Shown: in pieces, positions 9,771 to 18,421 of the stretch
Numbering within the stretch: the first letter of the stretch is position 1
Layout: each line of letters starts with the position of its first letter
Source of the DNA: Paenibacillus curdlanolyticus YK9
GTDB lineage: Bacteria; Bacillota; Bacilli; Paenibacillales; Paenibacillaceae
Direction: 5' to 3'
Assembly (NCBI RefSeq): GCF_000179615.1
Contig: NZ_AEDD01000001.1
Location: 620,001-684,000 of the forward strand
Length of the DNA: 64,000 nucleotides
Made by a program: the position numbers and the translations under genes
Notes under the pieces: model-generated
Told to the model about the DNA's origin: nothing
What the model saw: the letters and a program-made list of their open reading frames with translations, nothing else
Databases searched by the model: none

Positions 9771-10261
9771 TGCAGCAAGTGACAGTAAAAGTCGGGATGG
9801 CCGACTTGAACATCGCGACAGATGGCGCTTTGCTTCGCACGACAGGCCTAGGCTCTTGCGTAGGGTTAACCTTGTATGATGCGAGTGCTGGCGTTGCCGG
9901 CATGGCCCACGTCATGCTGCCTTCCTCAGAAATCGCCAGAGAAACTTCGTTTAATGTGGCGAAATATGCAGACACTGCTATTCCCGTATTAATTGAGCGG
10001 ATGGTAGCTTTAGGAGCATCTAGCAAACGAATGGTCGCAAAAATGGCGGGAGGGGCGCAAATGTTCGCATTTGCGTCGCAAAGCGATTCGATGCGTATCG
10101 GCCCACGCAATGTTGAATCCTGCAAGCTTGCAATTGCTCAGCTGCGAATTCCGCTGCATGCAGAAGATACGGGAGCCAATTATGGCCGCACGATTGAATT
10201 AGATAGCGGGACGGGAATTTTGACGATTCGAAGTGTTCAGTTTGGAATAAAGGAGATTTGA
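9767..10261 (+). CDS. cheD: Chemoreceptor glutamine deamidase CheD
   Basis: CheD deamidates selected Gln residues of chemoreceptors and binds CheC, raising its phosphatase activity. The 164-residue protein has the conserved LGSCVGLTLYD segment with the catalytic Cys and, shortly after it, GMAHVMLPS with the catalytic His. The ATG overlaps the cheC stop (ATGA), in keeping with 1:1 expression of the two partners. Confidence 0.95.
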   Translation: MMQQVTVKVGMADLNIATDGALLRTTGLGSCVGLTLYDASAGVAGMAHVMLPSSEIARETSFNVAKYADTAIPVLIERMVALGASSKRMVAKMAGGAQMFAFASQSDSMRIGPRNVESCKLAIAQLRIPLHAEDTGANYGRTIELDSGTGILTIRSVQFGIKEI

Positions 10262-10262
10262 C

Positions 10263-10703
10263 ATGGTAGGAACATGGCGCTGGAATGTCGGATTCGGAGT
10301 GGCCGGAGGATTACTGACGCTGCTGTTTTCTATGAACAGCAACACGTTTGGTGTCAGTGTGATCAGAAGCGGATATGCATTGGCCGCATTCTTCGTACTG
10401 GCCTATCTATTCCGAGCGGTGCTGTCGTTCGCGCTTGCACCGACTCCGGGCCCTCTCGGAGCAGATGACCGTTCTGAGGAACAGACGGCGGGCAGCCGAT
10501 TCGAAGCGGTTACGCCGGATGAAACCGATGAACTGCATGATATGCTCAAAACAACAGGTACGAACAACATGAACAATGAACAGAATGTCGCGTCGTCGTC
10601 AGGATCAGGCTTTCAGCCTTTAAAGCCGCCTAAGTTAGTCTCAACACAGAATAAAGAGCCCGAAGAACTAGCCAAAGCAATACGTCACCTGACAGGAGGG
10701 TGA
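10263..10703 (+). CDS. Uncharacterised two-TM protein in the fla/che operon
   Basis: I do not recognise a named family. The 146-residue product has two hydrophobic segments (about residues 8-23 and 34-55), then a polar, disordered-looking cytoplasmic tail with Asn/Ser-rich stretches. It ends in a short, more ordered motif: FQPLKPPKLV, then PEELAKAIRHLTGG. The start is 1 nt after the cheD stop and has the ribosome site AAAGGAGAT; sigD follows after only 4 nt. Co-translation with chemotaxis genes and sigma-D suggests a motility role, but this is inference from position. B. subtilis has no gene here. Confidence 0.8.
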   Translation: MVGTWRWNVGFGVAGGLLTLLFSMNSNTFGVSVIRSGYALAAFFVLAYLFRAVLSFALAPTPGPLGADDRSEEQTAGSRFEAVTPDETDELHDMLKTTGTNNMNNEQNVASSSGSGFQPLKPPKLVSTQNKEPEELAKAIRHLTGG

Positions 10704-10707
10704 AACG

Positions 10708-11496
10708 ATGACTGAGCCGAAAACGCCTCATTTGTCTAACATCGAGAAATGGCGCAAATGGAAGACAGAGAAGGACATCGAAGCGAAGAAGCAACTCATT
10801 GAGCAGTATTTGCCTTTGGTAGATTATGTTACAAGCCGGATGGCGATCGGTCTGCCAAAAACGGTATCCAAGGATGACCTATACAGCAATGGCGTAATGG
10901 GTCTCATCGATGCGATCGAAAAATTCGATTATGAGCGGGGCTTACAGTTCGAGACGTATGCCTCGTGGCGAATTCGCGGCGGTATCATCGACGGGCTTCG
11001 CCAAGGGGACTGGGTACCGCGTTCCGTTCGCGACAAGGCCAAACGGATCGAGGAAGCCTACCAGCTTCTGGAGCAAAAATATTTGCGCTCCGTTACGGAT
11101 GCGGAAATTAGCGATTATTTAAACGTATCTGAGAAAGAATTCACGGGGATTTTGCAAGAAATCGCAGTGACTACGATTTGTTCGTTAGAAGATCCGATTC
11201 GAGAAGAAGAATCCGAGACGCGGTTGTCTTTGTTAGTAGATGAGAAAGCCAAAAATCCGGATTACAAAGTACATGAGTTTTATTTGAAAGAATCGCTTGT
11301 GAAAGGCATCGAGCGTTTAACAGAAAAGGAACGTACAGTCGTTTCCTTATTTTATTACGAAGAATTGTCGCTCAGCGAAATCGCAGAGGTTATGTCGCTG
11401 TCTCCTTCACGAATTTCTCAGCTGCATTCGAAGGCGATATTGCGGCTTCGCGGAGCTTTAGCTAAAAATAAAGATCAATTGCTCCAAAACACATAA
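10708..11496 (+). CDS. sigD: RNA polymerase sigma factor SigD (sigma-28/FliA)
   Basis: Sigma-D directs transcription of late flagellar, chemotaxis and autolysin genes. The 262-residue protein has region 2 (PLVDYVTSRM, YSNGVMGLIDAIEKFD, FETYASWRIRGGIIDGLR), a short region 3 and region 4 with the helix-turn-helix LSLSEIAEVMSLSPSRISQLHSKA (split by the turn) near the C terminus. An AGGAGGG ribosome site precedes the ATG. It is placed near the end of the fla/che operon, as in B. subtilis, where position-dependent expression sets the motile fraction of cells. Confidence 0.96.
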   Translation: MTEPKTPHLSNIEKWRKWKTEKDIEAKKQLIEQYLPLVDYVTSRMAIGLPKTVSKDDLYSNGVMGLIDAIEKFDYERGLQFETYASWRIRGGIIDGLRQGDWVPRSVRDKAKRIEEAYQLLEQKYLRSVTDAEISDYLNVSEKEFTGILQEIAVTTICSLEDPIREEESETRLSLLVDEKAKNPDYKVHEFYLKESLVKGIERLTEKERTVVSLFYYEELSLSEIAEVMSLSPSRISQLHSKAILRLRGALAKNKDQLLQNT

Positions 11497-11514
11497 CGTT
11501 AAGGAGGAGCTTCT

Positions 11515-12920
11515 GTGAGCGAAGCTGAACACCTAGAAACGCTTATCCAGATTCAGATAGCAGCGGATAAGCTTTCAGCATTTTTGCAGTTCAATCGTGC
11601 TGACGAAACGTTCTCATGTACGCCTGAGGCATTGGAAAACTTCGTTAAAAGCAATGCGTCATCTACGGGCTGCAGTATGACATAATCCACAAGGTTGCGA
11701 AAGATCCGAAAGCGTACTTTTACGCCCAGACTCAAATTGCAATTGGGGACGAGCCTAAACAAGGCGAGGACGGTTACATACGCCTCGCCTATCAGCTTGA
11801 TGATGAGGATCACCAGCGTCCCGTTGAAACAGCTGATGGCAAAGTGGACCTGAAGGAAGTAAACCGGCTGAATAACGTGAAGCGTGGTCAGCTTATTGCC
11901 GAGAAAATTCCAGCAACCGATGGCGTTGAAGGCAAGAGCGTTACAGGTGAGGTTCTTCCGGGCAGGAATGGCAAGGAAGGCCGATTCCGCATTGGCAAAA
12001 ATGTCGTAGTCAATGCTGAGCAGACAGCAATGTATGCTGCGATCGACGGTCTCATAACGAAGACCGAAAAAGAAAAAATTAATGTTTTTCCGGTCTATGA
12101 AGTGAATGGAGATGTCGATTATAGTACGGGGAACATCGATTTTGTCGGCACCGTCGTTATTCGCGGCAACGTCTTGACAGGGTTTCGTGTAAAGGCATCC
12201 GGCGATATCCGCGTCATTGGGGGAGTAGAGGGAGCAGAGCTTGAGAGCGAAGCTTCTATTGAAATAACCGGTGGCGTCATGGCGGGTGACAAAGGACATC
12301 TGAAAGCCGGCAAGAACATCAAGCTGACCTTCGTGCAAGATGGCAGGCTAACGGCAGGGCAAGATATCATTGTCAGCCAAAGCATCATGCATTCGCAAAT
12401 TAAGGCTGGAAAGTCTGTTATATGCGCGGGACCAAAAGGTCTTGTCGTTGGCGGATCGATATTAGCTGGCGAACGTGTGGCGGCACGTACGATTGGCAAT
12501 ACGATGTCGACTGCGACGACCATTGAGGTAGGCGTTCGACCGGAGCTTCGCACAGATTTGCAGGAGCTGCGCGCAAGCCTTCGCCAGCTTGCAGACGGAC
12601 TGGACAAGACGGAGAAAGCGCTTGGTCTTTTGGATCATTTGGCCTCAACCGGACAGCTTTCGGACGATAAGCTTGCACTGCGGATCAAGCTTACTGCTAC
12701 CAAGCGCCAAGCGGTTGAACAGATCGAGTCGAAGCGCGAGCGTATTTTTGATATCGAGAAAGCGCTCGAAGATACCGATCTAGCTCGAGTTGACGTGTTA
12801 AACACTTGCTACGGCGGTACCAAGATTGTGATTGGCCGGTATACGCGATTTATAAAAGATACTACACCACGGATGTCGTTCCGGCTGCAAGAGGGCGAAG
12901 TCATGATGGTGCCTTATTAA
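11515..12920 (+). pseudogene. FapA/DUF342 family protein, frameshifted near its N terminus
   Basis: A GTG with ribosome site AAGGAGGAG opens a frame at 11515 (start M-S-E-A-E-H-L-E-T-L). It runs 56 codons and stops at 11683-11685. The family continues in the -1 frame: from about 11649 that frame reads CVIYGLQYDIIHKVAKDPKA and goes on without a stop to 12920. Joined, the product would be about 468 residues, a normal FapA length, with the N-terminal domain, the Gly-rich beta-helix (VVIRGNVLTGFRVKASGDIR and repeats) and a C-terminal coiled coil. The longest intact ORF starts at GTG 11844, without a ribosome site. FapA proteins are linked to polar flagellar assembly in Vibrio. A one-base deletion near 11657 explains the break; it may be real or a sequence error. 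Confidence 0.8.
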
Positions 12921-12969
12921 GACGAAGGTGCATTAGCCGGAAACCGTTTATGGAAAGGAGATGTTGAAG

Positions 12970-13290
12970 ATGTCGTATCGTTCGATTGACTTGCAGCTTT
13001 CCGTTTCTAGAATGCCTGACCATGGCGTTGCTCATAGCCAAGCTTTACAAAAGCCAGTTATGGATCAAACGCATTTGGAGGGCGCTGCTATGAAGCAAGC
13101 TGATTTGGCACGGACACGCAATGAGGGCGTCGAAGAGCCTTCCAAGTCCTCAATACGCGATGGCGGCGGAAACAACAGCTCAAACCAGCAGGGACGGAAG
13201 AAACGGGAAACGCAAGGAGAGCATGAGGATGATCGTTCCCGAAGCGACAATCATCCCTATAAAGGGAAGCACATCGATTTTTCTCTTTAA
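12970..13290 (+). CDS. Small charged protein of unknown function in the flagellar operon
   Basis: This encodes 106 residues when started at ATG 12970, nine bases after GAAAGGAG; the ATG at 12961 touches the ribosome site and is unlikely. The N terminus is SIDLQLSVSRMPD, the middle is a Gln/Lys helix, and then comes a highly polar Ser/Asn/Arg/Glu region. The protein ends in HPYKGKHIDFSL. Short proteins with this plan, and an ending like G-H-x-I-D-x-x-L, recur after sigD/FapA genes in Gram-positive flagellar operons (from memory, not checked). No membrane segment or signal peptide is visible. Function unknown. Confidence 0.7.
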   Translation: MSYRSIDLQLSVSRMPDHGVAHSQALQKPVMDQTHLEGAAMKQADLARTRNEGVEEPSKSSIRDGGGNNSSNQQGRKKRETQGEHEDDRSRSDNHPYKGKHIDFSL

Positions 13291-13362
13291 TGCGAACTAG
13301 CATCAAATAAGAAGGCAACATGTTGGAGGGCAGCCTCTCAACAACGAAGCAGGTGAAAGAAT

Positions 13363-13923
13363 ATGCAATTGGCACCGTGGGGCTATATCGTCTTGCTTGG
13401 CGCGTTTGTGCTAGTGATAGCATTGGCGTTGCCGCGTAAAAAGCCGGTACCCGAGAAGACGAACCAAACGCAAAACATGGAAATTGCGCTTGAGCAATTT
13501 ATGGAAAATATGGAGTCCGATAACCGCGAGCTGGTTGAGCTGGTAAAACAAAACCGGATCGAAAACACGGCGCAGCTGCAGCAGCGAGAGCAGCGCATCA
13601 ATGATCTGGAGCAGCGCTGCGCGGATTTGGAGACGAAGCTTGAACAAGCAGCCCAATTTATGGTCCAGCAAGCAGCGTCTCCCGTTCACCCTGCGCAGCC
13701 AAGTCCAGGCGCTGCGCATGATGAAAGCGCAATTGCAGCATTAGACGAAGAGCCGCCGGCCGCTCCGCCTCGTCCATCGATTCGCAGCCGCTATGCTGAA
13801 TTATTCGAGATGTACGATCAAGGCAAATCGGTTGAATCGGTCGCTCGAAAGCTGGGGATGAATAAAGGCGAGGTACAATTGATTCTTCAGCTTGCCAAAC
13901 AGGAGGAGGGTGCGCGTGTTTAA
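13363..13923 (+). CDS. SwrB-like membrane protein (DUF6115 type)
   Basis: The 186-residue product has one N-terminal membrane helix (about residues 5-22), a Gln/Glu-rich coiled coil (about 35-105), a Pro/Ala linker, and a C-terminal helix-turn-helix-like domain: SRYAELFEMYDQGKSVESVA, then RKLGMNKGEVQLILQLAKQ. This plan and the place between sigD and rpsB match B. subtilis SwrB, which promotes assembly of the flagellar basal body and export activation. Sequence similarity outside the C-terminal domain cannot be judged here, so the name is given as SwrB-like. The next gene overlaps its end by 8 nt. Confidence 0.75.
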   Translation: MQLAPWGYIVLLGAFVLVIALALPRKKPVPEKTNQTQNMEIALEQFMENMESDNRELVELVKQNRIENTAQLQQREQRINDLEQRCADLETKLEQAAQFMVQQAASPVHPAQPSPGAAHDESAIAALDEEPPAAPPRPSIRSRYAELFEMYDQGKSVESVARKLGMNKGEVQLILQLAKQEEGARV

Positions 13924-14548
13924 AGATAAGCGCTTCCTTGCTGGTTTGGGCGTAGGGATTATTGCAGGCGGCCTGCTCCTTCAAGTTATGATTGTGGGTG
14001 AAGGCGGTACTGATAATAAGAGCGATGAACGATTGTATACCGAGCAAGAAGTTCAGCAGTTGGTGGAGAAGGCAAAATTGGACAAAGAAGCAGCAGAGGC
14101 TAGCGGTGAACAGGCGAAAGTAGACAACACCACCAATGCAGGTGATAGCGGGAAGAAGCCATCTGAGCCTGCAGAGGTCACGCCAACGAAAAAACCGACG
14201 GACCCTTCCGTTGACGCGCCTGTTGATTCTAAAGCGCCTGCAGCTCCTGAGCAGCCCAAACAAGGGGCAACCGATCCCGTTACGAAGCCGACAGTACAAG
14301 AAACGGCGAAACCGGTTATTATTCGGATAAAGCCGGGCTCGAATTTAACGCAAACAGCGAAGATTTTGGCGGATAATGGCATTATTGATAGCCAGAGCAA
14401 ATTTATCGCGAAGATGCGCAACGATAAAAAACTGGTGCGAGCTGGTTATTTTTCATTTACAGGAAAGCCGACTTTACAAGAAACAGTGGATATTCTAACG
14501 AGTAAACCGCTCTCGCAACAAGAGGCTGATCGAAAACAGTCGAAATAA
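13916..14548 (+). CDS. Membrane-anchored protein with a C-terminal YceG/MltG-like domain
   Basis: Chosen start: GTG 13916, nine bases after AGGAGG at 13901; a longer TTG frame from 13892 would read through its own ribosome site. The 210-residue protein has an N-terminal membrane helix (about residues 7-25), an acidic and then Pro/Thr/Lys-rich spacer, and about 65 C-terminal residues starting VIIRIKPGSNLTQTAKILAD. That end resembles the LysM-like N-terminal part of endolytic transglycosylase MltG. The catalytic MltG domain is absent, so glycan cleavage is unlikely; peptidoglycan binding is possible (inference). It is the last gene before the operon terminator. Confidence 0.72.
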   Translation: MFKDKRFLAGLGVGIIAGGLLLQVMIVGEGGTDNKSDERLYTEQEVQQLVEKAKLDKEAAEASGEQAKVDNTTNAGDSGKKPSEPAEVTPTKKPTDPSVDAPVDSKAPAAPEQPKQGATDPVTKPTVQETAKPVIIRIKPGSNLTQTAKILADNGIIDSQSKFIAKMRNDKKLVRAGYFSFTGKPTLQETVDILTSKPLSQQEADRKQSK

Positions 14549-14554
14549 TTGATT

Positions 14555-14590
14555 AAAAGCGCTATGCTTGCTTGCATAGCGCTTTTATTT
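14555..14590 (+). terminator. Rho-independent terminator of the fla/che operon
   Basis: A perfect 13-bp stem (AAAAGCGCTATGC at 14555-14567 with its complement at 14574-14586), a 6-nt loop and a T-rich tail. It lies 6 nt after the stop of the YceG-domain gene. The A-start and T-end make it work on both strands in principle. Confidence 0.9.
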
Positions 14591-14600
14591 ATGATATAGT
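14572..14600 (+). promoter_or_regulatory. Predicted sigma-A promoter of rpsB-tsf
   Basis: TTGCAT (14572-14577), 17-nt spacer, TATAGT (14595-14600). The -35 box falls inside the 3' arm of the preceding terminator hairpin, so the terminator and the promoter share bases. It leaves a leader of about 120 nt before rpsB. Confidence 0.5.
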
Positions 14601-14621
14601 AATTCACGGTGTTAAAACACA

Positions 14622-14687
14622 CGCCCTGTTAATTTCGTCAACGGTGCTTGCCGGGACGGTAAGTTTTGACGAAAGATGCGACGGGCG
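14622..14687 (+). promoter_or_regulatory. Structured rpsB leader, possible S2 autoregulatory element
   Basis: The leader folds into a clear nested structure. CGCCC (14622-14626) pairs with GGGCG (14683-14687). Inside that, TTCGTCAA (14634-14641) pairs perfectly with TTGACGAA (14666-14673), and CTTGCC (14647-14652) pairs with GGTAAG (14658-14663) around a GGGAC loop. The outer stem ends just before the purine-rich region ahead of the rpsB ribosome site. Many ribosomal protein operons are autoregulated through such leaders; that S2 binds here is inference. Confidence 0.5.
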
Positions 14688-14726
14688 GAGGAACATTCCA
14701 AAACCAATTATAGGAGGTGTAGTGAT

Positions 14727-15425
14727 ATGGCGGTAATTTCCATGAAACAGCTTCTCGAAGCTGGTGTACACTTCGGTCACCAAACACGTCGTTGGAACCC
14801 GAAAATGGATCGTTATATCTTCACTGAAAGAAACGGTATTTACATCATCGACCTTCAAAAGACGGTCAAAAAAGTTGACGAAGCATACAACTTCGTTAAA
14901 TCGGTTGCTGCAGAAGGCGGCACGGTACTTTTCGTTGGTACGAAAAAACAAGCTCAAGACTCCGTTAAAGAAGAAGCGGCTCGTTGCGGCAACTTCTACA
15001 TCAATCAACGTTGGCTGGGTGGTACGCTTACGAACTTCCAAACGATTCAAAAGCGTATCGATCGCCTGAAGCAACTTGAGAAATGGGAAGAAGACGGCAC
15101 GTTCAACGTGTTGCCTAAGAAAGAAGTTATCATTCTTCGCAAAGAAAAAGATCGCCTCGAGAAATTCCTCGGCGGCATCAAAGGCATGAAAGGTTTGCCG
15201 AGCGCGCTGTTCATCATCGACCCGCGCAAAGAGCGTATCGCAGTAGCGGAAGCTCGTAAACTTGGTATCCCAATCGTCGGCATCGTCGACACAAACTGCG
15301 ATCCGGACGAAATCGACTATGTCATTCCTGGTAATGACGACGCGATTCGCGCGGTTAAGCTGCTTACTTCGAAAATGGCTGACGCTATCGTTGAAGCTAA
15401 CCAAGGCGAACAAACGACTGCGTAA
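14727..15425 (+). CDS. rpsB: 30S ribosomal protein S2
   Basis: S2 is a primary component of the small ribosomal subunit, bound at the head-body junction. The 232-residue protein begins [20 protein letters not shown], the universal S2 start, with RRWNPKM following. The ATG at 14727 is preceded by TAGGAGGTG; an in-frame upstream extension from 14676 lacks a ribosome site and family similarity. The codons are strongly biased to a few preferred triplets, as expected for a highly expressed gene. tsf follows after a hairpin. Confidence 0.98.
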   Translation: MAVISMKQLLEAGVHFGHQTRRWNPKMDRYIFTERNGIYIIDLQKTVKKVDEAYNFVKSVAAEGGTVLFVGTKKQAQDSVKEEAARCGNFYINQRWLGGTLTNFQTIQKRIDRLKQLEKWEEDGTFNVLPKKEVIILRKEKDRLEKFLGGIKGMKGLPSALFIIDPRKERIAVAEARKLGIPIVGIVDTNCDPDEIDYVIPGNDDAIRAVKLLTSKMADAIVEANQGEQTTA

Positions 15426-15443
15426 TCAATATTCGACAGCAAC

Positions 15444-15494
15444 AAGAAAGGGTGGTCAGAAGGTGTTATACCTCCTCACCGCCCTTTCTTTCTA
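15444..15494 (+). terminator. Hairpin between rpsB and tsf (attenuator or partial terminator)
   Basis: A 13-bp stem of AAGAAAGGGTGGT (15444-15456) with ACCGCCCTTTCTT (15478-15490), including one G-U pair. Inside is a smaller AGG...CCT pairing. The tail is only weakly T-rich (TCTAAAC after TTTCTT). It probably reduces transcription into tsf or protects the rpsB mRNA 3' end, rather than ending the unit. Confidence 0.6.
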
Positions 15495-15532
15495 AACATG
15501 GAATACGAACATTTATTCAGGAGGTTATACAC

Positions 15533-16183
15533 ATGGCAGTAAGTGCGAGTGCAGTAAAAGAATTGCGTGAAAAAACGGGCGCAGGTATGCTCGATTGCAA
15601 AAAAGCATTGGATGAAGCAAACGGCGATATCCAAAAAGCTTCCGAGATTCTTCGTGAGAAGGGCCTTTCCGCTGCAGCTAACAAAGCAGGTCGTGCAGCA
15701 ACTGAAGGTACTGTTGAATCCTACATCCATGCAGGCGGCCGTATCGGCGTGCTCGTAGAAATCAACTGTGAAACGGACTTCGTTGGTAAAACGGATCAAT
15801 TCCGCGAATTCGCACGCGACATCGCAATGCAAATCGCAGCAGCGAGCCCTAAATATGTTCGTCGTGAAGAAGTTCCGCAATCCGATATCGATAAAGAGCG
15901 CGAAATTCTGACGAACCAAGCGCTTAACGAAGGCAAACCAGCTAACATCGTTGAGAAAATGGTTGATGGCCGCATCAGCAAATTCTTCGAAGAATATTGC
16001 TTGATGGATCAATCGTTCATCAAAGACCCAGACAAAAAAGTATCGCAATTGCTGAACGAAAAAATCAGCACGATCGGCGAAAACATTTCGATCCGTCGCT
16101 TTGTTCGTTATGAACTGGGCGAAGGCCTTGAGAAAAAAGTTGATAACTTCGTAGAAGAAGTTATGGCTCAAGCAAAACTGTAA
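15533..16183 (+). CDS. tsf: Translation elongation factor Ts
   Basis: EF-Ts is the guanine nucleotide exchange factor that recycles EF-Tu. The 216-residue protein begins [20 protein letters not shown], followed by DCKKAL, the conserved UBA-like N-terminal domain. Next comes the core with INCETDFV. It is the short Firmicute form (about 216 residues versus about 290 in B. subtilis and E. coli). Start chosen at ATG 15533 behind CAGGAGGTTATAC. The upstream in-frame extension from 15452 runs through the intergenic hairpin and is not coding. Confidence 0.97.
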   Translation: MAVSASAVKELREKTGAGMLDCKKALDEANGDIQKASEILREKGLSAAANKAGRAATEGTVESYIHAGGRIGVLVEINCETDFVGKTDQFREFARDIAMQIAAASPKYVRREEVPQSDIDKEREILTNQALNEGKPANIVEKMVDGRISKFFEEYCLMDQSFIKDPDKKVSQLLNEKISTIGENISIRRFVRYELGEGLEKKVDNFVEEVMAQAKL

Positions 16184-16200
16184 TTGACTTACAGCAGGCG

Positions 16201-16230
16201 GGGCGGGGTGTCTGCCCCGCCCTCTTGTAT
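16201..16230 (+). terminator. GC-rich terminator after tsf
   Basis: GGGCGGGG (16201-16208) pairs with CCCCGCCC (16215-16222) around a 6-nt loop, followed by TCTTGTAT. The stem is very stable; the T-tract is short. Confidence 0.75.
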
Positions 16231-16294
16231 GCCCGGCGATATATGCAGAAACGATCTCGGCAATTGTCGAGGTGCAAGATGGAGGTAATGATAA

Positions 16295-17022
<728 letters not shown>

Positions 17023-17023
<1 letters not shown>

Positions 17024-17577
17024 TGCCTCAAGCGATTAAGAAAGATGCAGAGGAACGGATGGAGAAAGCAATCGGAGCGCTGAAACGTGATTTGGCAACG
17101 CTCCGCGCAGGACGTGCGACGCCAGCGTTGCTCGATCGCATTCAAGTTGAGTATTACGGCGCAATGACGCCAGTGAATCAATTGGCGAACATCAATACGC
17201 CTGATTCGCGCACGCTTCTTTTGCAGCCATGGGACAAATCTTCATTAGCTGCAATCGAAAAAGCGATCATGAAATCCGATTTGGGATTGACGCCTTCTAA
17301 TGACGGCAGCACAATCCGTTTGTCGATTCCAGCACTGACTGAAGAGCGCCGCTCTGAGCTTGTGAAGCTGACGAAGAAGTTCGGTGAGGAAGCGAAGATT
17401 GCCGTTCGCAACATTCGTCGTGATGCGAATGATGATATCAAGAAGCTTGAGAAGGATGCGATCTCTGAGGACGAATCGCGTCGCCATCAAGATGATATCC
17501 AGAAGACGACGGACCGCTTTGTCGGCGAAGTAGACAAAGTGCTTGCTGCTAAAGAAAAAGAAATTATGGAAGTTTAA
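17023..17577 (+). CDS. frr: Ribosome recycling factor
   Basis: RRF splits the post-termination ribosome together with EF-G. At 184 residues, it has the expected length. It shows the family core [23 protein letters not shown] near the N terminus and [14 protein letters not shown] in the second coiled-coil half. It starts at GTG, sharing a base with the pyrH TAG, so the two are co-translated. Confidence 0.97.
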
Positions 17578-17635
17578 ATAGACGATGCTGCCCCTCCGAT
17601 AGGTGGGGTTTGTTGTATCATAGGAGGGGTCCCGG

Positions 17636-18400
17636 ATGATCGATCGTTTTTGGGCCAAGTTCGGTAAACCGTCATCCGACAGCGTACATACCTTAACCAA
17701 GGATAACATGCCTAAGCATGTTGCCATCATTATGGACGGCAATGGACGTTGGGCAAAAAGTCGCGGATTGCCTCGCATTGCCGGACATCATACCGGTATG
17801 AAGGTAGTTAAGCAGATTACGATGGCAGCAGATCGGTTGGGCATTCAATATTTGACGTTGTACGCCTTTTCGACGGAAAATTGGAAACGCCCTAAAGCGG
17901 AAGTTGATTTTTTAATGCGGCTTCCACAGGAGTTCTTGTCCATTGAGCTGGAGGAATTAATTGCGAACAACGTACAGGTCAGAATGATGGGCTATCGTGA
18001 TGCGTTGCCAAGCCATACGATTCGCGCGTTGGAGGAAGCCATTGCAAGAACGGCTGATAACACGGGTTTGATTCTCAACTTCGCGCTTAACTACGGCAGC
18101 CGGACGGAAATGACAGATGCCGTAAAGCGAATAGCGGAAGCCGTGCGTGATGGCGAGTTAAAGCCGGAAGACATCGAGGAATCGACGATCGCAGAACGGC
18201 TCTTTACGAACGGGCTGCCGGATCCCGACCTGCTCATTCGAACAAGCGGAGAACTCCGCCTTAGCAACTTTATGCTCTGGCAATTAGCATACAGCGAAAT
18301 GTGGTTTACAGACGTCTACTGGCCTGAATTTTCGGAGAGCCATTTTCACGAGGCGATCGCGGAATATCAACGCCGTGCGCGCCGGTATGGCGGCTTGTAA
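17636..18400 (+). CDS. uppS: Undecaprenyl diphosphate synthase (isoprenyl transferase)
   Basis: UppS extends farnesyl diphosphate with cis isoprene units to make the C55 carrier lipid of cell wall synthesis. The 254-residue protein has the catalytic D34 in IMDGNGRWA, the LTLYAFSTENWKRP motif and the C-terminal signature LLIRTSGELRLSNFMLWQ. The start is behind TAGGAGGGG. A weak CCCC/GGGG hairpin lies in the 58-nt gap after frr. It leads a lipid gene set with cdsA, dxr and rseP. Confidence 0.97.
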   Translation: MIDRFWAKFGKPSSDSVHTLTKDNMPKHVAIIMDGNGRWAKSRGLPRIAGHHTGMKVVKQITMAADRLGIQYLTLYAFSTENWKRPKAEVDFLMRLPQEFLSIELEELIANNVQVRMMGYRDALPSHTIRALEEAIARTADNTGLILNFALNYGSRTEMTDAVKRIAEAVRDGELKPEDIEESTIAERLFTNGLPDPDLLIRTSGELRLSNFMLWQLAYSEMWFTDVYWPEFSESHFHEAIAEYQRRARRYGGL

Positions 18401-18421
18401 CGAAATAATGGAGTGAACAAG

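Noticed and set aside
11649-11682. Programmed -1 frameshift as explanation for the FapA break
   Set aside because: No X_XXY_YYZ heptamer in phase within the only usable window. The AAAA run at 11647-11650 would need slippage onto TAA.
11553-12338. 261-codon minus-strand ORF over the broken FapA gene
   Set aside because: Considered because the + strand gene is frameshifted, but the product shows no family features, and the + strand frames have clear FapA similarity.
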